Of a DNA stretch of 64,000 bases, positions 36,979 to 45,305 are shown one piece after another; position 1 is the stretch's first letter; each line of letters starts with the position of its first letter. The notes under the pieces are model-generated. The model was not told the origin of the DNA, did no database searches, and saw nothing but the letters and a program-made list of their open reading frames with translations. The position numbers were made by a program, and so were the translations under genes. Source of the stretch: JAKPQD01 sp029572965 (GTDB taxonomy: Bacteria > Bacteroidota > Bacteroidia > Bacteroidales > DTGW01); contig DAOSPF010000003.1 in assembly GCA_035374585.1 (NCBI GenBank), positions 1 to 64,000 on the forward strand, written 5' to 3'.

Positions 36979-37729
36979 CATTCCTTGCTACTTTAAAAAA
37001 TAACTCATCAATAGAATTGACCTGGTGCTTTTCTTTCAAATCTTTGGGTTTGCCCAGTTCAATGATTTTACCCTCGGACATAATGGAAACCCTGTTACAA
37101 TACTCGGCTTCATCCATATAATGCGTTGTAACAAAGACCGTAATGCCCATTTCGGCCGTTTCGTTTATCAAATCCCAGAACTGACGGCGTGTTATCGGGT
37201 CAACACCTCCTGTAGGCTCGTCCAAAAAAACAACTTTTGGTTTGTGCAACACTGCAATAGAAAAAGCTATCTTTTGTTTCCAGCCTAATGGTATGTCTTT
37301 TATCAGCTTTTTCTGCATATCCTGCATACCAAACTTCTCAATCAGCTCATTGGTACGTTGTTCAATTGTTTTTTTATCCAAACCATAAATTCCACCAAAA
37401 AAACGGATGTTCTCCATCATGTTCAAATCATCATAAAGCGAGAACTTTTGGCTCATATAGCCAATGCTTTGCTTTATCTTTTCGCTTTGTTTATAAACAT
37501 CATAACCTGCAACATAAGCTTCACCTGACGTTGGAGAAAGCAATCCGCATAAAATACGTATTGCAGTGGTCTTTCCTGCCCCATTAGCCCCAAGAAACCC
37601 AAATATCTCGCCTTTTTCAACAGAAAAAGTCAGGTTATCATTGGCAACAAACTTCCCAAATTTTTTGGTCATGTTTTTTACCCATATTACAGTACTATCA
37701 GCCTTATCTATATCCTGAAACCTTTCCAT
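36968..37729 (-). CDS. ABC transporter ATPase, YbhF second-half type
   Basis: 253 residues. Walker A GANGAGKTT, Walker B VVFLDEPTGGVDP. The usual LSGGQ signature is replaced by PLGWKQK, exactly as in the C-terminal nucleotide-binding domain of E. coli YbhF. It starts 3 bp after the other ATPase gene, so the two appear to be a split YbhF. The stop codon lies in an ATTCGTAATT repeat tract. Confidence 0.93.
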   Translation of the reverse strand: MERFQDIDKADSTVIWVKNMTKKFGKFVANDNLTFSVEKGEIFGFLGANGAGKTTAIRILCGLLSPTSGEAYVAGYDVYKQSEKIKQSIGYMSQKFSLYDDLNMMENIRFFGGIYGLDKKTIEQRTNELIEKFGMQDMQKKLIKDIPLGWKQKIAFSIAVLHKPKVVFLDEPTGGVDPITRRQFWDLINETAEMGITVFVTTHYMDEAEYCNRVSIMSEGKIIELGKPKDLKEKHQVNSIDELFFKVARNVNY

Positions 37730-37732
37730 TTT

Positions 37733-38632
37733 CTATTGAACCATTAATTTCATAAAACAATCTTCAACAGTTGGGTTTATTGGCTTTATTTCAACATTAG
37801 AAAAACCAGTATTTTTGAGCTCTGTCACAACATTATCAATAACCCCGGTATTCAGCGTAACATGCACTTCCTGCCCAAACAAATGAACATTTTTGCAATA
37901 GTTTGAATGCTTGAGGTATTCCTTCATTTTATAGACTTTATCTGAAGTTACAGCATATAGCACTTCATTAAAAGAATTGACTACAGCCTGAGGCGTATCA
38001 ATCTGAAGAATTTTTCCAGATTGCATAAGGGCTACCCGGTCACATAAAGCGGCTTCGTCCATATATGGTGTTGATACCAGGATAGATATGCCTTTTTTCT
38101 GAAGATTCTTGAGCATTCCCCAGAACTCCTTTCGCGAAACAGCGTCAACGCCAGTAGTTGGCTCATCCAATATAAGCAACTTCGGTTTATGTATCAGGGC
38201 ACAAGACAATGCCAACTTCTGTTTCATACCTCCAGAAAGTTTTCCCGCTGGCCTATCTTTAAAAGGCTCTATCTGCGAATAGATGTCACTTACAAGATGG
38301 TAATTTTCCTGAACAGTAGTTCCAAAAAGCGCTGCAAAGAACTCAATATTTTCTTCTATGCTTAAATCGGGATAAAGCGAGAACTTGCCCGGCATGTACC
38401 CAATATGTTTGCGCAAAGCTTTGAAATTGGCATTCACTTCCATTCCACATACCTCTGCAATTCCACTATCCGGGACCAGCAGCGTTGCAACAATTTGCAT
38501 AATGGTTGTTTTACCAGCCCCATCTGGCCCGATAAGTCCGAATATCTCATTCTCGTTCACTTCAAACGAAATATCCTCAATCGCCTTGGTTGTGCCGTAG
38601 GTCTTGCAAAGATTATTTAACCTGACCATCAT
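37733..38632 (-). CDS. ABC transporter ATPase, YbhF first-half type
   Basis: 299 residues. Walker A GPDGAGKTT, canonical signature LSGGMKQKLALS, Walker B LLILDEPTTGVDA. It matches the N-terminal nucleotide-binding domain of YbhF. About 75 extra residues at the C-terminus follow the ATPase core. Two ATGs are in tandem at the start; either could be used. It lies 10 bp after the adaptor gene. Confidence 0.93.
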   Translation of the reverse strand: MMVRLNNLCKTYGTTKAIEDISFEVNENEIFGLIGPDGAGKTTIMQIVATLLVPDSGIAEVCGMEVNANFKALRKHIGYMPGKFSLYPDLSIEENIEFFAALFGTTVQENYHLVSDIYSQIEPFKDRPAGKLSGGMKQKLALSCALIHKPKLLILDEPTTGVDAVSRKEFWGMLKNLQKKGISILVSTPYMDEAALCDRVALMQSGKILQIDTPQAVVNSFNEVLYAVTSDKVYKMKEYLKHSNYCKNVHLFGQEVHVTLNTGVIDNVVTELKNTGFSNVEIKPINPTVEDCFMKLMVQ

Positions 38633-38642
38633 AAATGCTATT

Positions 38643-39524
38643 TTAAAATTTCACTTCCGCAGGCATCCCTATTTTTAGCGATCCGTCATTCGGAACATCA
38701 ATTTTAATGGCATATACAAGGTTCACCCTTTCATCTCTGGTTTGAATTATCTTTGGAGTAAACTCTGCCTTTGAAGAAATCCATGATACCTGGCCATCAT
38801 ACTGCTGAAAGCTTTCATTAGCCCCATCAATAAACACTTTTACTTTTTGGCCAATCTTCACCTGCGACAGCTGAGATCCGGATATAAAAGCCCTGAGTTT
38901 CATGACCTTCAAGTCTGCAATTTTGCAAATCACCTTCCCTGGTGTGATTATCTCGCCCTTTTCAACGTATTTGTCCAATATTGTGCCATTGACAGGACTA
39001 ACAACCTTATACTTTGAGAGTTGATCGGCTATTTGGGCTATTTGCCATTGCAAAGCCTTAATTTCTGCATCTATTGAGTGCATTTGTGTTGCAACAGCAT
39101 TTTTTTGTTTAGCTATAAGCTTTAACTGGTCATTAATGTCGTCAAGTTGCTTAACCGGGGCAGATCCGTCAGACACAAGCTTCTCAATACGTATTTTATT
39201 CACCTCAGCGGCCCTTAACTGTTCGTCATACACATCCAACTGAGATGCTACTTGCGTTTTACGTGCACGGGCCGACTCAATCTGAGCTTCCAACTGGTTT
39301 ATACGCAACACCGTTGAAACAGAGTCAATAGAAAGAAGTACATCCCCTTGTTTAACCTCCTGCCCTTCATCAAATTCCAGCTCAGTAATTTTACCCTGAA
39401 CCTCAGAGGTAATTTGAGTTTCAACGACTTCAAAATTTCCATAAGCATCGGTTTTACCATTTCGGTTGTTGCACGACACAAACGCCAAAACACTTATCAT
39501 CGCTACAAATTTTATTATTCTCAT
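38643..39524 (-). CDS. HlyD-family periplasmic adaptor lipoprotein (YbhG-like)
   Basis: 293 residues from ATG 39524, chosen because it places a lipoprotein signal (FVSC, Cys18) at the N-terminus. Order: lipoyl half (TSEVQGKITELEFDEGQEV), an alpha-helical hairpin (about 75-175), second lipoyl half (VVSPVNGTILDKYVEKGEII), beta-barrel. It would bridge the ABC exporter and the TolC protein encoded just upstream. Confidence 0.92.
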   Translation of the reverse strand: MRIIKFVAMISVLAFVSCNNRNGKTDAYGNFEVVETQITSEVQGKITELEFDEGQEVKQGDVLLSIDSVSTVLRINQLEAQIESARARKTQVASQLDVYDEQLRAAEVNKIRIEKLVSDGSAPVKQLDDINDQLKLIAKQKNAVATQMHSIDAEIKALQWQIAQIADQLSKYKVVSPVNGTILDKYVEKGEIITPGKVICKIADLKVMKLRAFISGSQLSQVKIGQKVKVFIDGANESFQQYDGQVSWISSKAEFTPKIIQTRDERVNLVYAIKIDVPNDGSLKIGMPAEVKF

Positions 39525-39537
39525 TGTCTTTATTTTA

Positions 39538-39563
39538 TCGTAATTTTTAATTCGTAATTGAAT
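39538..39563. repeat. TCGTAATTTTTAATTCGTAATTG tract between tolC and the adaptor gene
   Basis: Short member of the ATTCGTAATT tract family in the 46-bp tolC-hlyD spacer. Confidence 0.4.
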
Positions 39564-39570
39564 ATTAAGT

Positions 39571-40866
39571 TTAATAAACCCCATAAATGCTTTGTAAATT
39601 GCTTTGTTCCTGCATGAGCTGAACTTTATGCATCTCGAGGTTCAACTTGGCTTGCATTTCGGCATTCAAGTCATTGATAAAATCTGTAGAAGAAATCAGG
39701 CCTTTATCAAGCCTGTCTGCCGAACGCCGGGCAATGGAGCTGCGCAGCTCAACAATCTTAGCATCTGTAACAACAGCATTTTCGAGCTGTACAATGCGTG
39801 ATTTGCTATTATTGATAGATATTTGTATGTTATTTTCCACTGCACTGCGCTGATTATTGATCATTACAGCCTGCATACGGGCAATACTCCTTTCCCGGGC
39901 TGAATTGTTCCAATCGAAAATATTCCACTTGAAATTCAGGCCTATTATATAGTAAGGATCAAAAGAAGTAGAAAGCATATTCAATCCCGGTTTACCATAC
40001 CCTGCCTGAGCAAATGCAGACAGCTTGGGCATACGCTGGGCTTTATATATTTTTTCAGAATATTGCAGGGCTTCTTGTTTTGCATCCAATGCAGCCAAAT
40101 CAGGACGGCTCATTTGCAAACTATCCGGCTTATTAATAACAGGTATATCAAACTTTGCCGAATCGCCTATTTGCTCGCCCATCAATACCGAAAGGTTTGC
40201 CAACAATGATTTATAAAGCATATCTAATTCAAATAGCTGTTGATTAAGTTTCAAAACCTCTACAGTAATGTTATCTCTGTCCGACTCCATCATCATCCCC
40301 TGTGATATAAGGGAATTTATCTGCTTCAATTTTGTATCATAAGTATTTATAAGCACTTCAACCAGCTTTTTATTCGAACGGTTAAGAATAATGGAATAAT
40401 ACAACTGAGTAGTTTGGTCAAGTACTTTATTTATATCCGATTTAGCGCTAAATACATCCGATTTATAGGATAAATCAGAAAACTCACGCCGCGCCTTGTT
40501 CAAACCTCCGTCATATATCAATTGCGTGGCATCAAGCCAAACTTTGTATTGGTCACGGTCTGTTTCAATTGTTTTTTTGGAAAACCCAATTGGTTTCTGA
40601 AAAGTATCAGGTAGCAGCATATCAAGTTTAATAGCATCACTCTGATATGTAGCTTGTCCATTAAGGTTTAACTGAGGCAGCCACTCATTTTTCAAATTTT
40701 TTCCCTTTAAACATGCAATAGAATCGGTGATTGTAGCATTAGGGCCAATCGGATGATTTTGCCGCACCCTTTGTTTGCAGTATTCAAGGCTTATTGCTTG
40801 TCCATAAATAAAAGTTGGCACAAAAGCAAACAAAAGGACTACAGGTATTTTAAATAATCTCCTCAT
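39571..40866 (-). CDS. TolC-family outer-membrane efflux protein
   Basis: 431 residues with a signal peptide (1-23, FIYGQ) and two helical repeats of the outer-membrane efflux protein family; the C-terminal repeat has the typical LNFKWNIFDWNNSARERSIA block. It forms the outer-membrane tunnel of the export system. It lies 2 bp after the tetR stop codon and 46 bp before the adaptor gene; that spacer holds a short ATTCGTAATT tract. Confidence 0.92.
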   Translation of the reverse strand: MRRLFKIPVVLLFAFVPTFIYGQAISLEYCKQRVRQNHPIGPNATITDSIACLKGKNLKNEWLPQLNLNGQATYQSDAIKLDMLLPDTFQKPIGFSKKTIETDRDQYKVWLDATQLIYDGGLNKARREFSDLSYKSDVFSAKSDINKVLDQTTQLYYSIILNRSNKKLVEVLINTYDTKLKQINSLISQGMMMESDRDNITVEVLKLNQQLFELDMLYKSLLANLSVLMGEQIGDSAKFDIPVINKPDSLQMSRPDLAALDAKQEALQYSEKIYKAQRMPKLSAFAQAGYGKPGLNMLSTSFDPYYIIGLNFKWNIFDWNNSARERSIARMQAVMINNQRSAVENNIQISINNSKSRIVQLENAVVTDAKIVELRSSIARRSADRLDKGLISSTDFINDLNAEMQAKLNLEMHKVQLMQEQSNLQSIYGVY

Positions 40867-40868
40867 AA

Positions 40869-41495
40869 TTACTTTTTAATTGCATTGATTACAAACTCGG
40901 CAACAGCCTTTTTCCGTTCTTCAATGAACAAATTCCAATCGCCAGAATTATTGGCAAATACAACCCCTTGTATTAAAGGCTTTCCAATAACCGGGAAAAT
41001 ACACATTGAAACAATGTTTACAATAAGATGACGAAAATCAATAGGCCTAATAACGCCCTTAGCTATATTTTCCTGGATCGACATTACAAAAGGTGCCATG
41101 ACATTGTTTCTCAACATATCAATTTTATCAATCATAAGTTTCTTAAACGCTTCCGAGTCTCTATTTATCTCCTGGACAACAAAAACCGGAATATGTGGAT
41201 TGTCAGAAAAAAAACTAATGTAATTATCAACAGCCACCTCTATTCTTTCAAAGAGAGACATATCCTTAGACAAAGTGAAAGCCATATTTTCAAAAAACTT
41301 ATCAATTGTTTTTGAAAACACCATTTCAAACATTTTATCTTTTGAACGATAATAATAGTGTAGCAATGCTTTGTTGATACCAGCCTTATCCGAGATATCC
41401 TGCATACGGGCACCGTAATAACCTTTTTCAAAAAAAACTTCCATTGCCGCAGCAAATATCTGCTCTTCAGTTTTTAACCGTTGTTCGTCTGTCAT
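40869..41495 (-). CDS. TetR/AcrR-family repressor of the exporter operon
   Basis: 208 residues. N-terminal helix-turn-helix (IFAAAMEVFFEKGYYGARMQ ... KALLHYYYRSKDKMFE) and a ligand domain with C-terminal TetR_C features. First gene of the tetR-tolC-hlyD-ABC-ABC-HAD-ABC2-ABC2 run, matching the CecR-YbhGFSR arrangement in E. coli. A 17-bp palindrome overlaps its promoter, so it likely represses itself and the exporter until a toxic ligand binds. Confidence 0.94.
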   Translation of the reverse strand: MTDEQRLKTEEQIFAAAMEVFFEKGYYGARMQDISDKAGINKALLHYYYRSKDKMFEMVFSKTIDKFFENMAFTLSKDMSLFERIEVAVDNYISFFSDNPHIPVFVVQEINRDSEAFKKLMIDKIDMLRNNVMAPFVMSIQENIAKGVIRPIDFRHLIVNIVSMCIFPVIGKPLIQGVVFANNSGDWNLFIEERKKAVAEFVINAIKK

Positions 41496-41512
41496 AGGCT
41501 ATAATTTTTTAG

Positions 41513-41545
41513 CAAATATAAATTAACTATTTGGTTAAACCAAAT
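41513..41545 (-). promoter_or_regulatory. Promoter with overlapping TetR operator
   Basis: On the minus strand: -7 element TATATTTG (41513-41520), 20 bp, then -33 TTTG (41541-41544), both at consensus. The perfect palindrome ATTTGGTTAAACCAAAT (41529-41545; 19 bp if the flanking T/A pair is counted) covers the -33 element, so repressor binding would block RNA polymerase. It is 34-50 bp from the tetR start codon. Confidence 0.75.
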
Positions 41546-41893
41546 AATTTATCCAAAATATTAAATTTTTTAGTTAATACTTTCATACCTCTTTTAATAA
41601 TCGCTTAATTACAACTAAAAACGCTCAATTTAATATATATATATAACAAAAAATATATAATTAATTACATTTTTTAATTATTAAACATATTTATATTATT
41701 TTTTGTAACATAAATATGTTATTTATAATAATTTTTTGAATTTTATATTAAAAATAACATCATTTTGGATATAAAATTATTTTTATAATAAATAAACTTT
41801 TAATAACACTTTATTTATATAAATATATTTTCATTTTTTACTTTATTTTTTAAATTATTATCACTTTTTATGTGTTATTTTAAAATTAATTAC
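41546..41893. other. Extremely AT-rich spacer upstream of the TorF-like gene
   Basis: About 350 bp with almost no G or C, made of runs such as TATATATATA, AAAATATATAA and TTTATTTATAT. No gene, strong hairpin or known RNA is visible. Such DNA is bent and easily melted and could bind nucleoid proteins. A similar spacer is at 44640-44840. Confidence 0.5.
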
Positions 41894-41901
41894 TATTTTT
41901 G
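41894..41901 (+). promoter_or_regulatory. Putative -7 element of the TorF-like gene
   Basis: TATTTTTG matches TAnnTTTG, 33 bp before the start codon. The -33 region is degenerate. Confidence 0.45.
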
Positions 41902-41905
41902 TCTT

Positions 41906-41927
41906 GAAATTATTAACCGTAAAATAT
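41906..41927 (+). promoter_or_regulatory. Shared 5' leader motif (copy 1)
   Basis: ATTAACCGTAAAATAT lies just upstream of the TorF-like start codon. The same sequence, in the same place relative to the ATG, precedes the ammonium transporter at 45306. See the finding on this motif. Confidence 0.55.
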
Positions 41928-41934
41928 ATTTATT

Positions 41935-42609
41935 ATGAAAACAAGTTTAAAAGTGATGGTGGTAGCAGTTGCTACAATGGTATCAGGAGCAGTTTCTTTA
42001 GCACAAACAACCGTAACCCCGGGATTGGATTTGTATAGCACTTATCTTTGGAGGGGCTCAAAAATTGATGGGCCTTCGGCCCAACCTTCGTTGGTTGTTA
42101 AAAATGGCGGATTGACAGTTGGGACATGGGGCTCTTTCGGATTGGCAAGCTCATACAGCGAAATTGATTTTTACGTTTCTTACGCGTTTGAGTTTGGCCT
42201 TTCATTGGGCGTAACCGATTATTATTATCCAACCTTAAACGCTGACGGGTATAGTGCATTTGAATTTTCAAAAGATTCAGGGGCACACGCTATTGAAGCA
42301 AACGTTGGATATACATTGGACAAGTTTACCCTATCGGCCAACTACATCTTCAATGAAGCTGCCGCAGCTGCTTCAACCGGTGGCGACAAATACTTTGAAG
42401 CCAGCTATGCTTTTGAAAGCTTTAGTTTATTTGTAGGTGCCGGAGACGGATGGCATACCAAAGACACCAAATTTGCCCTTTGTAATATTGGCGCAAAAGC
42501 AACAAAAGAAATCAAAGTCTCTGATTCATTCTCAATTCCTGTAACAGGCGTTTTAATGATAAACCCGGACAAGGAATTAATCAGCTTAGGCGTAGGTATT
42601 TCATTTTAA
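41935..42609 (+). CDS. TorF-family putative porin
   Basis: 224 residues: signal peptide to about residue 23 (VSLAQ) and a predicted barrel ending GVGISF, with TPGLDLYSTYLWRGSKIDGPSAQPSL as the family block near the N-terminus. TorF-like porins are found next to ammonium transporter genes. Context (P-II and Amt downstream) suggests passage of ammonium or amines across the outer membrane, but this is inference. An inverted repeat separates it from the P-II gene. Confidence 0.75.
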   Translation: MKTSLKVMVVAVATMVSGAVSLAQTTVTPGLDLYSTYLWRGSKIDGPSAQPSLVVKNGGLTVGTWGSFGLASSYSEIDFYVSYAFEFGLSLGVTDYYYPTLNADGYSAFEFSKDSGAHAIEANVGYTLDKFTLSANYIFNEAAAAASTGGDKYFEASYAFESFSLFVGAGDGWHTKDTKFALCNIGAKATKEIKVSDSFSIPVTGVLMINPDKELISLGVGISF

Positions 42610-42631
42610 CAAATACCCTTTATAAATCACC

Positions 42632-42692
42632 AATGAAACTCCCATATCCTTGTAAAATAATAATATAAAGTAAGCACTATGAGAGTTTCATT
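42632..42692 (+). promoter_or_regulatory. Inverted repeat between the porin and P-II genes
   Basis: AATGAAACTC (42632-42641) pairs with GAGTTTCATT (42683-42692), with 41 nt between them. It could be an attenuator or mRNA-processing hairpin that sets different levels for the porin and the glnB-amt genes. No T-run follows, so not a standard terminator. Confidence 0.4.
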
Positions 42693-42719
42693 ATTCATTA
42701 AAATTTAAATTTTACAATA

Positions 42720-43067
42720 ATGAAAAAGATTGAAGCTATTATCCGTAAGTCGAAATTTGAAGATGTAACCAATGCCCTTCATGAAGCTGAAATCGACTTT
42801 TTTACTTACTCAGAGGTTGTCGGAGTTGGAAATGAAAAATCCGGTGCAATATATAGGGCTACCGTTTATGAAACCAGGTTTATACCTCGAATATTAATTT
42901 CTTTCGTTTGCCGGGACCATTTGGCCGAAAATGCAGTGCAGGCAATAGCAACAGCTGCCAGAACGGGCGAACTTGGCGATGGCAAAATCTTCATATCAAC
43001 TGTTGATGATTCTGTCCGCATAAGAAATGGAGAAAGAGGCCCTGAATCATTGTTTATTAAAGATTAG
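42720..43067 (+). CDS. P-II family nitrogen regulator (GlnK-like, copy 1)
   Basis: 115 residues, ferredoxin-like P-II fold. The B-loop TGELGDGKIF and C-terminal VRIRNGERG are conserved. In the T-loop Tyr45 and Tyr50 match the positions of E. coli Tyr46 and Tyr51, but the 2-oxoglutarate/Mg-ATP ligand Gln39 is Glu39 and Lys58 is Arg57. It likely gates the ammonium transporter encoded 22 bp downstream. It is a close paralogue of the protein at 44909. Confidence 0.92.
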   Translation: MKKIEAIIRKSKFEDVTNALHEAEIDFFTYSEVVGVGNEKSGAIYRATVYETRFIPRILISFVCRDHLAENAVQAIATAARTGELGDGKIFISTVDDSVRIRNGERGPESLFIKD

Positions 43068-43089
43068 TGTAAATATAAAAAAAGATATT

Positions 43090-44316
43090 ATGGATTCAAC
43101 AGCATTAACAATAGGTTTAAACACCATATGGGTGTTAATAGCAGGAGCTCTGGTGTTCTTTATGCAAACAGGGTTTGCCTTAGTCGAAGCAGGTTTTACC
43201 CGATCAAAAAACACGACAAACATATTATTTAAAAACTTAATGGACTTTTGTATTGGCACTTTCGTCTTTTGGCTATTAGGCTATGGAATAATGTTTGGTG
43301 CCGGAAACGGGTTCATCGGGGGATTTGAATTGTTCTCAAAAGTTGACCACGGAGCTGCAGCAGGATTGCCCAACATGGCATTCTTTTTCTTTCAATTAGT
43401 ATTTGCCGCTACTGCTGCTACAATTGTATCGGGTGCTATGGCAGAAAGAACAAAATTTTCAGCATACTTAATATATAGCGCCATAATCTCGTTAATTATT
43501 TATCCCATTTCAGGCCACTGGATATGGGGGGGAGGCTGGTTGTCACAATTAAGTATCCCCATGCACGATTTTGCAGGATCAACAGTAGTGCATTCTGTAG
43601 GCGGATGGTTAGCCCTGACAGGAGCCATTGTATTAGGCCCTCGCATTGGTAAATATAAAAATGGAAAAGCAAATGCTATCCCTGGTCACAGCATAACTTT
43701 AGCAACTTTAGGCGTATTTATCCTCTGGATTGGTTGGTTTGGATTCAACCCAGGTTCAACTTTAGGAGTGGGCGACGCAGGCTTGATTTCAAAAATATTC
43801 GTAACTACAAATGCTGCCGCTGCAGTTGGAGGCATTGCCACTATGATTTTGACATGGTTTAGATATGGAAAGCCTACCCTTTCGATGACATTAAACGGTG
43901 TTTTAGCAGGATTAGTAGCCATTACAGCTGGTTGCGACGCTGTAACTCCCGGAGGAGCTGTTATTATAGGTTTTATAGCTGGAATTGTTGTAGTTTTCTC
44001 AGTAGAATTGTTCGATAAAGTATTTAAAATCGACGATCCGGTTGGTGCAATATCAGTCCACGGAATATGCGGGGCTCTTGGTACATTATTAGTTGGCATT
44101 TTCTCACAAAGCGGAGGCGTTCTTTACGGTGGAGGCTGGGGATTATTTACAAGCCAGGCTATTGGAGTAGTATCGGTTGCTGCATGGACTATTGCAGTAG
44201 GCTTCATTCTCTTCCTTGCCATCAAATACACTATTGGTATCCGTGTATCAGCAAAAGAAGAAGAAATTGGGCTCGACTTCTTCGAACATGGAGAAACAGC
44301 CTACAACAACCATTAA
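43090..44316 (+). CDS. amt: Ammonium transporter (Amt, copy 1)
   Basis: 408 residues from ATG 43090 (MDSTALTIGLNTIWVLIAG); 11 membrane segments. The conserved Asp in HDFAGS, and the twin His pair in TVVHSVGG and ISVHGICG, are present. No cleavable signal peptide, unlike copies 2 and 3, and HDFAGST rather than LDFAGGT marks a different Amt subfamily. Coupled to the P-II gene 22 bp upstream. A strong terminator follows. Confidence 0.95.
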   Translation: MDSTALTIGLNTIWVLIAGALVFFMQTGFALVEAGFTRSKNTTNILFKNLMDFCIGTFVFWLLGYGIMFGAGNGFIGGFELFSKVDHGAAAGLPNMAFFFFQLVFAATAATIVSGAMAERTKFSAYLIYSAIISLIIYPISGHWIWGGGWLSQLSIPMHDFAGSTVVHSVGGWLALTGAIVLGPRIGKYKNGKANAIPGHSITLATLGVFILWIGWFGFNPGSTLGVGDAGLISKIFVTTNAAAAVGGIATMILTWFRYGKPTLSMTLNGVLAGLVAITAGCDAVTPGGAVIIGFIAGIVVVFSVELFDKVFKIDDPVGAISVHGICGALGTLLVGIFSQSGGVLYGGGWGLFTSQAIGVVSVAAWTIAVGFILFLAIKYTIGIRVSAKEEEIGLDFFEHGETAYNNH

Positions 44317-44337
44317 AAAATTGTACTAAAAATACAC

Positions 44338-44379
44338 TTGATAAAAAATGCACCTTTTGTGGTGCATTTTTTTATCAAG
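44338..44379 (+). terminator. Rho-independent terminator after amt copy 1
   Basis: The stem AAAAATGCACC / GGTGCATTTTT, extended by CTTGATAA / TTATCAAG, has a TTTTGT loop and a T7 run. Confidence 0.9.
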
Positions 44380-44445
44380 ACAATCAAGAACATAAAATAC
44401 ATGAAGCAACATAGTTGCAATATATTTAAAGACCCTTCGAAATAA

Positions 44446-44458
44446 GGTGCGTAGCACC
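44446..44458. repeat. 5-3-5 mini-hairpin, REP-like
   Basis: GGTGC-GTA-GCACC has the same design (5-bp stem, 3-nt loop, GTA loop) as the hairpins within the element at 4119 but is not flanked by its terminal repeats. I recognise GGTGCGTAGCACC as a common intergenic hairpin in Bacteroidetes. Confidence 0.45.
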
Positions 44459-44459
44459 G

Positions 44460-44839
44460 AATAATAATTCGCCTCTACTTACCTTAATCAATGTAAAGCT
44501 GATTTTTCTGCAAATATTTATACACTTCACAGTTAAAAGAAGATTATTACTAACCTGTCCAAGTAAAACTAAAAAAGAAAAAGAATATATTTAGTAAACC
44601 TATACCCAAAAAATAACCTTAGCCATATTTGAAAAACAGGTTACCTAAAAATATAAAAGTTGAACCAGTCTGCCAAATATAAAAACCATGCTTAATTAAA
44701 AATCAAATTTTTATATATAATATTATTAAAATATATAGGAGTATTAAAAATAATTAATCAAAATAACAAATACAACCCCAATATAATTTATATAAACAAA
44801 AACGATATAAATAAATTTTTATATTTATCATCAAATTGC
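44460..44839. other. AT-rich non-coding spacer
   Basis: The remainder of the 592-bp gap between amt copy 1 and the second P-II gene. Very AT-rich after about 44640, with no gene, transposase remnant or strong structure that I can see. Confidence 0.5.
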
Positions 44840-44870
44840 TTGATAAATTAAATCAAATTATATAATTTTG
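44840..44870 (+). promoter_or_regulatory. Promoter of the second P-II/amt unit
   Basis: TTG (44840-44842), 20 bp spacer, TAATTTTG (44863-44870): a full Bacteroidetes -33/-7 pair at consensus spacing, 38 bp before the start codon. Confidence 0.65.
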
Positions 44871-44908
44871 TAACAAATTATTAATAATAAATTAAATTCT
44901 TTAAATTT

Positions 44909-45265
44909 ATGAAAAAAATTGAAGCAATTATCCGTAAGTCAAAATTTGAAGATGTAAAAGCCGCTCTTCATGCCGTTGACATCGATTTTTTTACCTACTG
45001 GGATGCCACTGGTGTAGGAAAATCAACAGAAAAAATTATTTTTCGTGGCAAATCGTATGATACAAGTAAAATCAACCGGACCATGTTGTCAATAATCGTT
45101 CGCGACCAAAATCTGGAAAAAACAATAAATGCCATTATTACATCTGCCAAAACCGGAGAAATGGGCGATGGAAAAATATTCGTTTCAGACATTGAAGACG
45201 TTTATCGTATCAGAAATGCAGAGAAAGGCCCCGAGGCCCTTTATATAAAAGGTGAAGAAGTATAA
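44909..45265 (+). CDS. P-II family nitrogen regulator (GlnK-like, copy 2)
   Basis: 118 residues. Its first 19 codons are nearly the same at DNA level as copy 1, so the two come from a duplication. B-loop TGEMGDGKIF is conserved; T-loop Tyr50 is kept in FRGKSYDT, but Gln39 is Ser39 and Lys58 is Arg57. It lies 40 bp upstream of the second ammonium transporter and should regulate it. The altered ligand site may change the response to 2-oxoglutarate. Confidence 0.92.
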   Translation: MKKIEAIIRKSKFEDVKAALHAVDIDFFTYWDATGVGKSTEKIIFRGKSYDTSKINRTMLSIIVRDQNLEKTINAIITSAKTGEMGDGKIFVSDIEDVYRIRNAEKGPEALYIKGEEV

Positions 45266-45276
45266 TTACAGCAACA

Positions 45277-45298
45277 GAAATGATTAACCGTAAAATAT
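45277..45298 (+). promoter_or_regulatory. Shared 5' leader motif (copy 2)
   Basis: ATTAACCGTAAAATAT again, just before the amt start codon, with matching flanks (GAAAT before, TTAT-like and ATGAAAAC after). Confidence 0.55.
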
Positions 45299-45305
45299 TT
45301 ATATC

